Assembly: GCA_947449695.1 (NCBI GenBank)
Contig: CANFST010000006.1
Coordinates: 1-64,000, forward strand
DNA from: Chitinophagales bacterium
Lineage (GTDB): Bacteria > Bacteroidota > Bacteroidia > Chitinophagales > CAIODY01
DNA: 64,000 nucleotides
Reading direction: 5' to 3'
A program made the position numbers and the translations under genes. Below the pieces are notes generated by a model that was not told the DNA's origin, did not search any database, and saw only the letters and a list, made by a program, of their open reading frames with translations. Of the stretch, positions 54,467-63,138 are shown piece after piece. Position 1 is the first letter of the stretch. The number at the start of each line of letters is the position of its first letter.

Positions 54467-54823
54467 TTAATTAGCAAATGTTTGAAATGATGGCAATGAA
54501 GATAACTGCGCCGCTCTTATTTTTGTGTTTTGAATGTAATAATCTGGCTCGTTGGTTTCGTGTGTGGTGCTGTAAATTTCCATGCCGTCTTTCATTTCGG
54601 TTACTTCGTGCAATTCAGCCACATCAATAAATTTCCAGACAATTGTTTTTTGGTTAGAAGTAGTAAAGTTTTCTTCTTCAGTTTGTCCAATTACAGAAGC
54701 TTTGTAATAAGCCTCCTGCCTGCTTCTTGCAGCTACTAATCGAAACTGTTCATCAAATTGCTTTTGATTTTCGCCTTGGTTTACATCAATATGGAAAACG
54801 ATTTTTGCAACATACCAATTCAT
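54467..54823 (-). CDS. DUF4288-like protein
   Basis: 118 residues without signal peptide or membrane helix. It starts MNWYVAKIVFHIDVNQGENQ, continues QFDEQFRLVAARSRQEAYYK and has IVWKFIDVAELHEVTEMKDG. The W(Y/F)xAKi.f....g......fdE.f.l..A.s..eA..KA pattern recalls DUF4288. Function unknown. It lies inside the operon between the LiaF-like gene (32 bp upstream) and the kinase gene, 5 bp downstream, so a link with this signalling pathway is inferred from position only. Confidence 0.72.
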   Translation of the reverse strand: MNWYVAKIVFHIDVNQGENQKQFDEQFRLVAARSRQEAYYKASVIGQTEEENFTTSNQKTIVWKFIDVAELHEVTEMKDGMEIYSTTHETNEPDYYIQNTKIRAAQLSSLPSFQTFAN

Positions 54824-54855
54824 GTTTGTAGAGGTTTAGGATTTTAAAAAATGGT

Positions 54856-55656
54856 TTAATAGCTTTTGATTTCAACACCACCCATCACTACATCACCTTT
54901 CAACACTAAAATCTTATCGCTCGGAAATACTTGATTTTGCTGCATATTCCTTTTATCTTCAACACCTCCCATAATCACATTCAATTCAGATTTTACCTGC
55001 CAATGCGCTGGAACAATTAATTTAACGCCGCCAAACACGTTATTGATTTCTAAATTAATTGTGCCCTGAATATCAGCTTGCGTAAAATTAATATCAGTAC
55101 CGCCAAACAAGTTGTTCACTTCACCACCTTTAAAATCTTTTGAAATAATGTTTTTTTTTACACCCCCAAAAACCACACTTGAGTTTATGTAATCATTGCT
55201 GTCATTAGTTTCGGTTCGGCAATCGTTCATTGAGCGATTAAACTGATGTCCCATTTGTTGATGACGCATCCAATGATTGCGCCAACGATTCCGAGGTTTG
55301 AAAATCAAAATCAATCCCAAACCAATAATCATAATGGGCCAGAATAAATTACTGAAATGAATTTCGGGTAAGAAATATTCTGCTACCAATCCAACGCCAC
55401 CAATCATAATAAGAATAAAAGCTGATGCACGTTTGAAGTTGGATTTTACGCCAATCATCAATCCGATAAAAACTAAGATGGATTGCCAACTAAACACCCA
55501 ATCTGGGATGGTGATTTGTTTCAACTCTTGCAATGCTAAAATTATTCCAGCTACAATTAAAGCAGCACCGCCTAAAATTCTTCCTCTTCTTTTTGAAGCT
55601 TCCCATTCATCAGCCCAGCTATTGATGGGGTTTTCATTTATGTTTTGATTTTCCAT
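54856..55656 (-). CDS. LiaF-like membrane protein with C-terminal beta-helix domain
   Basis: 266 residues from the ATG at 55656, chosen because a full promoter at 55675-55705 starts transcription downstream of the alternative ATG at 55677. Four membrane helices (about 25-125) contain ILGGAALIVAGIILALQEL and FWPIMIIGLGLILIF. The C-terminal part (about 160-266) repeats the motif VFGGVKKNI, LFGGTDINF, VFGGVKLIV, IMGGVEDKR and VMGGVEIKSY, the toastrack-like fold of LiaF and related proteins. In Bacillus LiaF keeps a two-component system silent until the envelope is stressed. It is the first gene of the LytS/LytTR operon. Confidence 0.85.
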   Translation of the reverse strand: MENQNINENPINSWADEWEASKRRGRILGGAALIVAGIILALQELKQITIPDWVFSWQSILVFIGLMIGVKSNFKRASAFILIMIGGVGLVAEYFLPEIHFSNLFWPIMIIGLGLILIFKPRNRWRNHWMRHQQMGHQFNRSMNDCRTETNDSNDYINSSVVFGGVKKNIISKDFKGGEVNNLFGGTDINFTQADIQGTINLEINNVFGGVKLIVPAHWQVKSELNVIMGGVEDKRNMQQNQVFPSDKILVLKGDVVMGGVEIKSY

Positions 55657-55674
55657 TTTTATAAAATTATGATG

Positions 55675-55705
55675 CAAATGTAAAGGTGGAAAATAGCAGC
55701 ATCAA
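55675..55705 (-). promoter_or_regulatory. Promoter of the LiaF-like/LytS/LytTR operon
   Basis: On the minus strand TTG (55705-55703), exactly 20 bp, then TACATTTG (55682-55675). It predicts a start about 12 nt before the ATG at 55656. Confidence 0.82.
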
Positions 55706-55774
55706 ATAGTTTTAGGCGAATGGTTAAATGAAGTAGGCGAAATGAATTACATTAATTATTTTAAGCAAATAGAT

Positions 55775-55782
55775 TACTTTTG
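55775..55782 (+). promoter_or_regulatory. Promoter -7 element of pruA
   Basis: TACTTTTG, followed by CACCTCA. The -33 position has TTA, one mismatch, at a spacing of 20 bp. The position inside the longest open frame shows that translation starts at 55802, not at 55742. Confidence 0.7.
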
Positions 55783-55801
55783 CACCTCAAAATTTTCAAA
55801 A

Positions 55802-57424
55802 ATGTTATCACAAATTCCAAAAGCGATTAACGAACCCGTTAAAAGTTACGCTCCAAACTCAGCAGAGAAAATAGATTTGAAAGCTGCATTGAAAGCTGCA
55901 AAAGCCAATGAAGTAGATATTCCGATGTATATCGGTGGCAAAGAAATTCGGACTAATAATAAAAAAGCGATTCATCCGCCACATGAAATTGCGCATATAT
56001 TGGGTTATTTTCATAAAGGCGATGCAAGTCATGCAAAAGCAGCAGTAGAAGCAGCTTTGGCAGCAAAAGAAAATTGGGAAAATATTTCGTTAGAAAATCG
56101 AGCAGCAATTTTTTTAAAAGCTGCTGATTTATTAGCGAATAAATATCGCTATGAAATGAACGCTGCAACTATGCTTGGGCAAAGCAAAAATTGCTTTCAA
56201 GCCGAAATTGACAGCGCCTGTGAATTGATTGATTTCTTACGTTTTAATGTGCAATTCATGTATGAAATGTACAACCAGCAACCGTTGAGCGGCGCAGGCA
56301 TGTGGAATCGTGTTGAGTATAGAGCTTTGGAAGGATTTATTTTGGCAGTTACGCCATTTAACTTTACGGCAATCGGCGGCAATTTGCCCACAAGTGCAGC
56401 CATGTTGGGTAATACAGTGGTTTGGAAATGTGCTAACACACAAATTTATTCTGCCAATGTGATGATGAAAATTTTGAAAGAAGCTGGTTTGCCTGATGGT
56501 GTCATCAATTTGATTTTTGTAGATGGTGCAACAGTTGGTGATGTTTGTTTGAATCATCCGATGTTGGCTGGCATTCACTTTACTGGTTCGACAGGTACAT
56601 TTAATCATATGTGGAAAACGATTGCGAACAATATCGAAATTTATAAATCTTACCCACGTATTGTAGGTGAAACTGGCGGCAAAGATTTTGTGATGATTCA
56701 TTCTTCTGCCAACTCTGATGTAGCGGCTACAGCCCTTGCTCGTGGCGCATTTGAATATCAAGGACAAAAATGTTCGGCTGCAAGTCGTGCATATTTGCCT
56801 TCTAATATTGCTGATGAAATTTTAAGTAAATTGAAATCGCAAATTCAATCTTTCAAAATGGGAACTACCGAAGATTTTAGCAATTATATCAATGCAGTGA
56901 TTGATGAAAAATCATTCGACAACATTGCAAAATATATTGATGCTGCAAAAAAATCGGACAAAGCGAAAATTATTGTGGGTGGTAATTACGATAAATCGAA
57001 AGGTTATTTTATTGAACCAACCGTGATTCAAACTACCGATGCAGCCTACGTTTCGATGTGCGAAGAAATTTTTGGACCTGTATTAACAGTGTATGTTTAT
57101 CCCGAAAATGAGTTTGAAAAAGCGATGAAAACTTTGGATGAAACTTCGCCTTATGCTTTAACAGGTGCTATTATCGCACAAGATAGAAATGCTATTGAAT
57201 TGGCTTTGCGTAAGCTTCGCCACAGTGCTGGTAATTTTTACATCAACGATAAACCAACAGGTGCAGTGGTTGGGCAGCAACCATTTGGCGGTGGCAGAAA
57301 ATCTGGCACTAACGATAAGGCAGGTTCGATTTTAAATTTGTACCGCTGGGTAAGTGCTAGAACAATTAAAGAAACTTTTGACCCACCAGCGGATTACATA
57401 TATCCATTTTTAAGTGAAGCATAA
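55802..57424 (+). CDS. pruA: L-glutamate gamma-semialdehyde dehydrogenase (1-pyrroline-5-carboxylate dehydrogenase)
   Basis: 540 residues from the ATG at 55802 (MLSQIPKAINEPVKSYAPNS). The long frame opens earlier but includes the promoter. Motifs of the P5C dehydrogenase branch of the aldehyde dehydrogenases are present: AVTPFNFTAIGGNLPTSAAM, then GNTVVWKCA, the Glu region IVGETGGKDFVMIH, and the nucleophile Cys in GAFEYQGQKCSAASRAYLP. The end PFGGGRKSGTNDKAGS also matches. It oxidises glutamate semialdehyde to glutamate with NAD in proline degradation. No proline dehydrogenase gene is adjacent. Confidence 0.94.
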   Translation: MLSQIPKAINEPVKSYAPNSAEKIDLKAALKAAKANEVDIPMYIGGKEIRTNNKKAIHPPHEIAHILGYFHKGDASHAKAAVEAALAAKENWENISLENRAAIFLKAADLLANKYRYEMNAATMLGQSKNCFQAEIDSACELIDFLRFNVQFMYEMYNQQPLSGAGMWNRVEYRALEGFILAVTPFNFTAIGGNLPTSAAMLGNTVVWKCANTQIYSANVMMKILKEAGLPDGVINLIFVDGATVGDVCLNHPMLAGIHFTGSTGTFNHMWKTIANNIEIYKSYPRIVGETGGKDFVMIHSSANSDVAATALARGAFEYQGQKCSAASRAYLPSNIADEILSKLKSQIQSFKMGTTEDFSNYINAVIDEKSFDNIAKYIDAAKKSDKAKIIVGGNYDKSKGYFIEPTVIQTTDAAYVSMCEEIFGPVLTVYVYPENEFEKAMKTLDETSPYALTGAIIAQDRNAIELALRKLRHSAGNFYINDKPTGAVVGQQPFGGGRKSGTNDKAGSILNLYRWVSARTIKETFDPPADYIYPFLSEA

Positions 57425-57450
57425 GTAAAAACAAAAAATCCCATTAAAAT

Positions 57451-57487
57451 AAAAAGCGATTTTCCCAATGCAAGAAAATCGCTTTTT
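57451..57487. terminator. Bidirectional terminator after pruA
   Basis: AAAAAGCGATTTTC (57451-57464) and GAAAATCGCTTTTT (57474-57487) form a perfect 14-bp stem with U-runs in both directions, between two convergent genes. Confidence 0.9.
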
Positions 57488-57503
57488 ATTTATATCCAAT
57501 TCC

Positions 57504-60353
57504 TTAAAACCTTACACCAGGTGGCATTCCGCCTGGAGGAATCATCCAATGATGGTGATCGCCATCAGAGCCTGGCATTTTCCCACCAAAATTTTTAAAG
57601 GTATAAGTGAACACCAACATTACATAGCGACGTAAAATTGTCGTTCTTGAATCCTCAATATAAGTATCAGTTATATTTCTTGAAATAGAAGTATTTTGAT
57701 TCAAAATATCGGTCATTACTAATCGCAAATCACCAGCTTGTTTTTTCAAGAATTTATAACCAATTCCTGCATTCCAGATTACATAATTTTTATCGTAAGC
57801 AGCTGAAAGTCCGCTATACACCTGATGTGCAACATCACTTGTAATCACCAATCCTTTCCAGGGCATTAAATTAATTTTGGCACGAGTGGTTTGTGCCCAA
57901 TAAGTTTGATTCAAATTGCTTTGTAACGAATATTTCGATTGATTGTAAGATGTATTAGATGAAATGTTGTAATCAAATCGTTCGCTGATGTTGCTGCTAA
58001 AACCTAATCCCAAAGAAGCAGAAGGATTAGTAGCATAATTGATCTGATTATTAATCATGCTTGGCGTATAATTATAATTGCCTGAAAAATTGATGTTGAA
58101 ATTCATTTTCAATTTCTTCACAGGGAATCCATACACCATAAAAGTGCGCAAATTATAATAACCGTTCAAATTCACAGGCATCGTCAAAGTCGTTCCAGAT
58201 GAAGGTTTGAATCCCCAATTATATTTTGAAGAATCTGCCGCTGAAACATAAGTGGTGCTATTCCCAATGTAATTATTCGTAAAACTTCCACCCACCATCA
58301 TAAAGAAATTGGTGTTTTTCGCTTGGTTCATGTTAAAATAGCGAATCCGTAAAGTTGCTGAGTAATCTTGCTTCAAATCAGGGTTTCCAACACTTACTTG
58401 TAAAGTATTAGAAGTGTTATACACGTTTTGTAATTGGTCAATGCTCGGAATATTATTGTTGGTAGAAATATTCATTCGCAGATTTTTTTCATTATTGAAT
58501 TTATACCTCAACTCCATAGATGGCAATACGGATGCAAATGGTTTTGTGAAACTATAATCAGCTGGAAATGTTTGCTTGTTCTGCAATTGAGCCCATTGAT
58601 AATTGATATTAGTAGTTAAATTCAATTTCTTTTTTCGCAAATTATAACCCACCCCACCAGCATGCGATTGGTAGAAACTATTGAATACATTGCTCAAGTT
58701 TTTAAAAGTATCTGTCGCATTATTCTGATTAAAAATCATTCTTTTCGAATCATTAATGTTCAAATTATTACTGTAGGTAAACATTAAAGATTGGCTGGTA
58801 TCAATAGGTTCAGTGTATGTAATGTTGCTTGAGTTGTTATACCCTTTTTTGTTTAAAGCAATTTGTTCCTGCAATGATTTTGTAGGTCTATCAGATGTAT
58901 CATACTTCAAATCAGCGTAGTTTGTTTTACCAACTTGCGAATTATACCCCGGTGTTAAATTAATAGACAATGTACGAAATTGCTTACGAAATGAATGACG
59001 CCACAACACATTACTACTAACATTCACACCAGTTTTGCTCGGAGTGCTATTGTTGGTTGAATCAATGTATTTATTGGAAAAAATATTTTTGCTGCTCGAA
59101 TAACTCATGCTATTATTTTGCTGAACCGAAATTTTTGGTTGAAATAAAATGGAGTTGAATGAATCCAATTTACTATCAATTTTAAAATTGAAACGATGGT
59201 TTTGGTTTTTATTTTCACTAAAACTTAATTGATGATAATTTAATAAATCAGATGAAACACCTGATGAAGAAAGGCTTTGATGAGTTAAATCAGTTTGATT
59301 TTTGTTATCGCCATAATTATAAAAATAGCTAGCCGTCACATCAGTTCCTTTGCCCCATTTATCTGAATAATTAATTCCTGCAGCATGTGTTTGTGTAATT
59401 CCACTTTGTTGATTGACCATAAAATTTCCCATGTTACCACCACCAAATCCGCCACTACTTGCACCACGTCCACCACTGCTGCCCATTACCCCCATCAAAT
59501 CTTCAGGAGCAAAATTTTGTTCGTTGATATTATTGCTTTGCGAAAGAATAGAAATTCTTCTCTGTCCTTTGAACATGTTGTATGTTTCGCCAGCCTTGTA
59601 TCGCATTAGGTTATCTTCATCTGCACCACCGCCTGCATAAAATTTACCAAAACTTCCGTTCCTGAATTCACGTTTTGTCACCACATTTATTGTTTTAGAT
59701 GTATTGCCATCATCAAACCCTGAAAATGCTGCCTGGTCACTCTTTGCATCATACACTTGTACTTTGTCAATTGCTTCGGCTGGTAAATTTTTTAGTGTGT
59801 TAGTGGGATCATCGCCAAAAAAAGGTTTACCATCTACCAATACTTTTTTCACTGTTTCGCCATGTGCAGTTACCGTTCCGTTTTGAGAACTGATACCTGG
59901 CATTTTATTTACCAAATCTTCTGAAGTGGCGTCTGGATTAACTTTGAAAGCTTTTGCGTTTATTTCTGTTGTGTCTCCTTTTTGCTTAGCTCTGTTTTCT
60001 TCACCAACAATCTTGACATCTTTTAATAAGGTGGCATCAGGCGTTAGTTGAATAGTGCCTGCGTTGGTAACTGAATCTTTTGCCATGAAAAATCTTAATG
60101 CATCTGTATAACCCAAGTAAGAAATTTTCAACAAAATTTTGGAATTGTTTAAGCCATCAACTCTGAAAAAACCATTCATATTGGTTGTATTGCCATTTAC
60201 AATACTTTTATCAGCTGGATTCAATACAGCTACAGTTGCACCAATCAGCGTTTGATTTTTTTCATCTATCACAATTCCTTTTATCGAATAAGATTGTGCT
60301 TGAGCATAAAATGATAAAGTAATAAAAGTGAACAGTAGAAAAATATTTTTCAC
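57504..60353 (-). CDS. Outer-membrane beta-barrel protein with CarboxypepD_reg and plug domains
   Basis: 949 residues with a signal peptide ending AQAQ (1-20). A carboxypeptidase regulatory-like domain (about 22-105, SYSIKGIVIDEKNQTLIGAT) precedes a plug-like part (ATSEDLVNKMPGISSQNGTV, then VLVDGKPFFGDDPTNTLKNL, then AEAIDKVQVYDAKSDQAAFS) and a barrel of about 700 residues of the outer-membrane protein beta-barrel family. No TonB box is evident and no SusD partner is adjacent, so it may be a receptor or an outer-membrane biogenesis protein. A Gly-rich loop (about 290-312) and a Pro/His-rich end (GDHHHWMIPPGGMPPG) are notable. Confidence 0.85.
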   Translation of the reverse strand: MKNIFLLFTFITLSFYAQAQSYSIKGIVIDEKNQTLIGATVAVLNPADKSIVNGNTTNMNGFFRVDGLNNSKILLKISYLGYTDALRFFMAKDSVTNAGTIQLTPDATLLKDVKIVGEENRAKQKGDTTEINAKAFKVNPDATSEDLVNKMPGISSQNGTVTAHGETVKKVLVDGKPFFGDDPTNTLKNLPAEAIDKVQVYDAKSDQAAFSGFDDGNTSKTINVVTKREFRNGSFGKFYAGGGADEDNLMRYKAGETYNMFKGQRRISILSQSNNINEQNFAPEDLMGVMGSSGGRGASSGGFGGGNMGNFMVNQQSGITQTHAAGINYSDKWGKGTDVTASYFYNYGDNKNQTDLTHQSLSSSGVSSDLLNYHQLSFSENKNQNHRFNFKIDSKLDSFNSILFQPKISVQQNNSMSYSSSKNIFSNKYIDSTNNSTPSKTGVNVSSNVLWRHSFRKQFRTLSINLTPGYNSQVGKTNYADLKYDTSDRPTKSLQEQIALNKKGYNNSSNITYTEPIDTSQSLMFTYSNNLNINDSKRMIFNQNNATDTFKNLSNVFNSFYQSHAGGVGYNLRKKKLNLTTNINYQWAQLQNKQTFPADYSFTKPFASVLPSMELRYKFNNEKNLRMNISTNNNIPSIDQLQNVYNTSNTLQVSVGNPDLKQDYSATLRIRYFNMNQAKNTNFFMMVGGSFTNNYIGNSTTYVSAADSSKYNWGFKPSSGTTLTMPVNLNGYYNLRTFMVYGFPVKKLKMNFNINFSGNYNYTPSMINNQINYATNPSASLGLGFSSNISERFDYNISSNTSYNQSKYSLQSNLNQTYWAQTTRAKINLMPWKGLVITSDVAHQVYSGLSAAYDKNYVIWNAGIGYKFLKKQAGDLRLVMTDILNQNTSISRNITDTYIEDSRTTILRRYVMLVFTYTFKNFGGKMPGSDGDHHHWMIPPGGMPPGVRF

Positions 60354-60492
60354 AAAATGAAAATTGTAGTGGGGAAATTTATTTAGAAATCAATTGCAAA
60401 AGTTGAAAAAAATAAGCCAATATTCATGGTGGAATAGTTAATGAAAATTAAGTGTAAGAAATTGGCTTTTAATATTCATTTTTGTTGTCGAG

Positions 60493-61164
60493 ATGAAAAA
60501 ACAATTTGCAATTATTGTAGCAGGTGGAAGTGGAACCCGAATGGGTTCATCTATTCCAAAACAATTTTTAATGTTAAATGGAAAACCAATTTTGGTACAT
60601 ACTATCCAACAATTTCTGGCTGCAAATGCTGACATGACAATTGTCGTAGTGCTTCCTGAAATTGCTATGCAACAATGGTTTCAAATAGTTTCAGATTTTC
60701 CATTTTTACAAAAAACAAAAACAGCTGTTGGTGGCGGAACAAGATTTGATTCTGTAAAAAATGGATTGGCATTATTACCAAATGAAGGATTGATTGCGGT
60801 GCATGATGCTGTTCGCCCAATGGCTTCAGTTACCTTAATTCAAAATTGTTTCCATGCTGCAGATGAATTTGGCAACGGCATAGCAGCTATTGCTTGTGTG
60901 GATACTGTTCGTCAGAAAATAAAAAATGGATTTGAGATGTTGGATAGAAATAATTTGTGGTTAATGCAAACGCCACAATGTTTTGATTTAGAAAAATTAC
61001 AATCGGCATATCAAAATACAACTTCCAATCATTTCACAGATGATGCTGAAGTATTTGCTGCGTCTGGGTTTCAACTACATTTAGTGGAAGGAGAAAAAAA
61101 TAATTTAAAAATAACATTGCCGCAGGATTTGCATTTCGCTGAATATTTAATTCACTTAAAATAA
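60493..61164 (+). CDS. ispD: 2-C-methyl-D-erythritol 4-phosphate cytidylyltransferase
   Basis: 223 residues, normal for IspD. The nucleotide-binding motif is IIVAGGSGTRMGSSIPKQFL, then VHDAVRPM, the QTPQCF segment and the C-terminal NNLKITLPQDLHFAEYLI. It catalyses the CTP-dependent third step of the methylerythritol phosphate isoprenoid pathway. The next gene begins 31 bp after its stop with its own promoter element. Confidence 0.94.
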   Translation: MKKQFAIIVAGGSGTRMGSSIPKQFLMLNGKPILVHTIQQFLAANADMTIVVVLPEIAMQQWFQIVSDFPFLQKTKTAVGGGTRFDSVKNGLALLPNEGLIAVHDAVRPMASVTLIQNCFHAADEFGNGIAAIACVDTVRQKIKNGFEMLDRNNLWLMQTPQCFDLEKLQSAYQNTTSNHFTDDAEVFAASGFQLHLVEGEKNNLKITLPQDLHFAEYLIHLK

Positions 61165-61182
61165 CATTTACTAGTTAATTTT

Positions 61183-61190
61183 TATCTTTG
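61183..61190 (+). promoter_or_regulatory. Promoter -7 element before the 333-residue membrane protein
   Basis: TATCTTTG, a perfect TAnnTTTG. Its distance places the transcription start at about 61196, where the open frame also begins with TTG. No clear -33 TTG is present. Confidence 0.45.
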
Positions 61191-61195
61191 AATTT

Positions 61196-62197
61196 TTGAA
61201 CAATTATTACAATATTACAAAGGGATTTCTATTAAACGGAATTTATTCTTACGCGTTATTTGGATTGTATTCATTGACAATTTCGCCTTTCATTACTCAA
61301 TTTTTTGCCTACGGCGAATACAATTTATTTGTTGCCATATTTGGTTTAATAATGCTATTTGCCGAATATTTTGCATTGTACTTTAAGTTGCAAATGATTA
61401 GAAGCAGAAGTGAAATAAAACGAATTAATTACAAAAAAGAAACTGGTACCGATATAGTTCCTGGATTAAGCCTGCTGACATTTTATGGTTTTTTTATGCG
61501 AATGGCATTCAGAACAGTTATACTAATGACTTGTTTAACTGCATTAGGATATAATTGTTTCGATATGAAAATGTCTCCAATAGGAACATGGATAATTTGT
61601 ATTTTTTTCTTTGCAGATATGTTTGGGTTCATTCTTATTTATGTAAATGCCGGATTGAATATAGGTTTTGAACGCAGCGCAAGTGAAATGGAAGAAGAAT
61701 TGCAAGACGATGAAGAGTGGGATGAAAAAAAATTAGAAATATCTACTATTCCTAAATATATCCGATTGGAATTTTTTGCAGATGTTATTCTTCAAATTTA
61801 TTCCGCCATGCTATTTACTGTTTTTTGGAAATACATTAATCAATGTGGCATTGATATACTGAAGGAATTGGTAGCAGATAATCAATCAGGATTTACTGCT
61901 GCCCTAGTATTATTTACGATGCTGTTTGTAGTAGTTTTGCTTGGATTAATGCCTATGCGAATTGCATATTGGATAGAAGATTCGATGGAAGCCTACTCTG
62001 TAAATGATAAATTGAATAGTCGAATTACTTTTATTTTAGTTGCAATATTTACCTGCTCCCCTGTTATCATTAAATACTTTACTACGTACATAATCTATTG
62101 CCGCACAATTCCTGATTACATCAATTACCTATTGCCCATCATATTTTTTTTATTGCTATTAATTTCAAATATAATTTTGTTTAAAAGCAAAAAATAA
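61196..62197 (+). CDS. Polytopic membrane protein of unknown function
   Basis: 333 residues with about seven hydrophobic segments (near 10-33, 38-58, 100-122, 130-152, 193-215, 232-252, 270-330). A very acidic loop lies at about 163-180 (MEEELQDDEEWDEKKLE). The frame opens with TTG, and no ATG occurs before residue 53, inside the second helix. No family is recognised. It lies between ispD and msrA on the same strand. The start is uncertain, see the finding on the overlapping promoter. Confidence 0.65.
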   Translation: MNNYYNITKGFLLNGIYSYALFGLYSLTISPFITQFFAYGEYNLFVAIFGLIMLFAEYFALYFKLQMIRSRSEIKRINYKKETGTDIVPGLSLLTFYGFFMRMAFRTVILMTCLTALGYNCFDMKMSPIGTWIICIFFFADMFGFILIYVNAGLNIGFERSASEMEEELQDDEEWDEKKLEISTIPKYIRLEFFADVILQIYSAMLFTVFWKYINQCGIDILKELVADNQSGFTAALVLFTMLFVVVLLGLMPMRIAYWIEDSMEAYSVNDKLNSRITFILVAIFTCSPVIIKYFTTYIIYCRTIPDYINYLLPIIFFLLLLISNIILFKSKK

Positions 62198-62262
62198 TTG
62201 GCGCTAATTAATTCCAAAACCATTTACCGCTTTATTTCGTTTATATTTTCAAAAATTAAAAA

Positions 62263-62940
62263 ATGAAATATTCCTTCAAAGCAATCAGTCAAACCTTATT
62301 TTTGTGCGCAGCATTTATCTTCAATGCTTGCGGACAAAACAACAATAATCATTCAACAAAAATCTCAACCAAAATGGACAAAATGGAACAATATGCAGCA
62401 GCCAAACACTTATCAGTAGCCACATTTGGTGCAGGATGTTTTTGGTGTGTAGAAACACAATTAATGCAATTACAAGGTGTTGATACTGTGATTTCAGGCT
62501 TCAGCGGTGGCTCGGTAGTCAACCCAACTTATAAAGAAGTGTGCACTGGATCTACTGGTCATGCTGAAGTTTGTCAGGTTTATTTCGATGCCGCAAAAAT
62601 TTCATTTGTTGAATTATTGAAAGCTTTTTTTGTTACACACGACCCTACACAATTAAATCGTCAGGGCAATGACGAAGGCACACAATATCGCTCTGCAATT
62701 TTTTATCATAATGAAAATCAAAAACAAGAAGCGATAAAAATTATTGCTGAATTAAATGCAGCAAAAGCTTACGAAAACCCTATTGTTACAGAGGTTACAG
62801 CGTTTTCAAAATTTTATCCTGCCGAAGATTATCATCAGAATTATTACAATGCTAACCCCGAACAAGCCTATTGCGCTTATGTGATAAAACCGAAAAAAGA
62901 CAAGTTTGAAAAGGTGTTCAAGGACAAACTAAAAAAATAA
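62263..62940 (+). CDS. msrA: Peptide methionine sulfoxide reductase A, lipoprotein form
   Basis: 225 residues. The N-terminus is a lipoprotein signal with lipobox FNAC (Cys23), so the enzyme should be anchored in the periplasm or outer membrane. The catalytic motif FGAGCFWC has Cys59 as nucleophile; RQGNDEGTQYRSAIFYHNEN and the C-terminal AEDYHQNYYNANP are conserved. It repairs oxidised methionine (S-sulfoxide) in exported proteins. MsrB is not fused or adjacent. Confidence 0.93.
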   Translation: MKYSFKAISQTLFLCAAFIFNACGQNNNNHSTKISTKMDKMEQYAAAKHLSVATFGAGCFWCVETQLMQLQGVDTVISGFSGGSVVNPTYKEVCTGSTGHAEVCQVYFDAAKISFVELLKAFFVTHDPTQLNRQGNDEGTQYRSAIFYHNENQKQEAIKIIAELNAAKAYENPIVTEVTAFSKFYPAEDYHQNYYNANPEQAYCAYVIKPKKDKFEKVFKDKLKK

Positions 62941-63027
62941 ATCAAAACGCATTAATAATATTCCGCTGATTTGAAAAATACTCGTCTTTTTTTTTATCCA
63001 ATTCATTGCTAAATATTTACTCACATA

Positions 63028-63036
63028 TTATCCACA
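63028..63036 (+). promoter_or_regulatory. DnaA box 1
   Basis: TTATCCACA, identical to the high-affinity DnaA box of E. coli. Confidence 0.6.
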
Positions 63037-63117
63037 CCCAACTTGCGAAGCCCTTATTTTATGCAGCTTTTGCCATGAAACACAACAACCGAAAGCATTT
63101 GCTCATGCAAGTATTTC

Positions 63118-63138
63118 TTATCCACACTATGTGTAAAA
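63118..63138 (+). promoter_or_regulatory. DnaA box 2 with inverted near-match
   Basis: TTATCCACA (63118-63126) is followed after 3 bp by TGTGTAAAA (63130-63138), whose complement TTTTACACA matches the box at 8 of 9 positions. The pair also contains the palindrome ACACTATGTGT. Confidence 0.6.

Noticed and set aside
55742-55801. Earlier start for pruA
   Set aside because: The added 20 codons contain the promoter element at 55775-55782.
56237-56767. 176-codon frame opposite pruA
   Set aside because: Antisense shadow of a well-conserved gene with biased codons.
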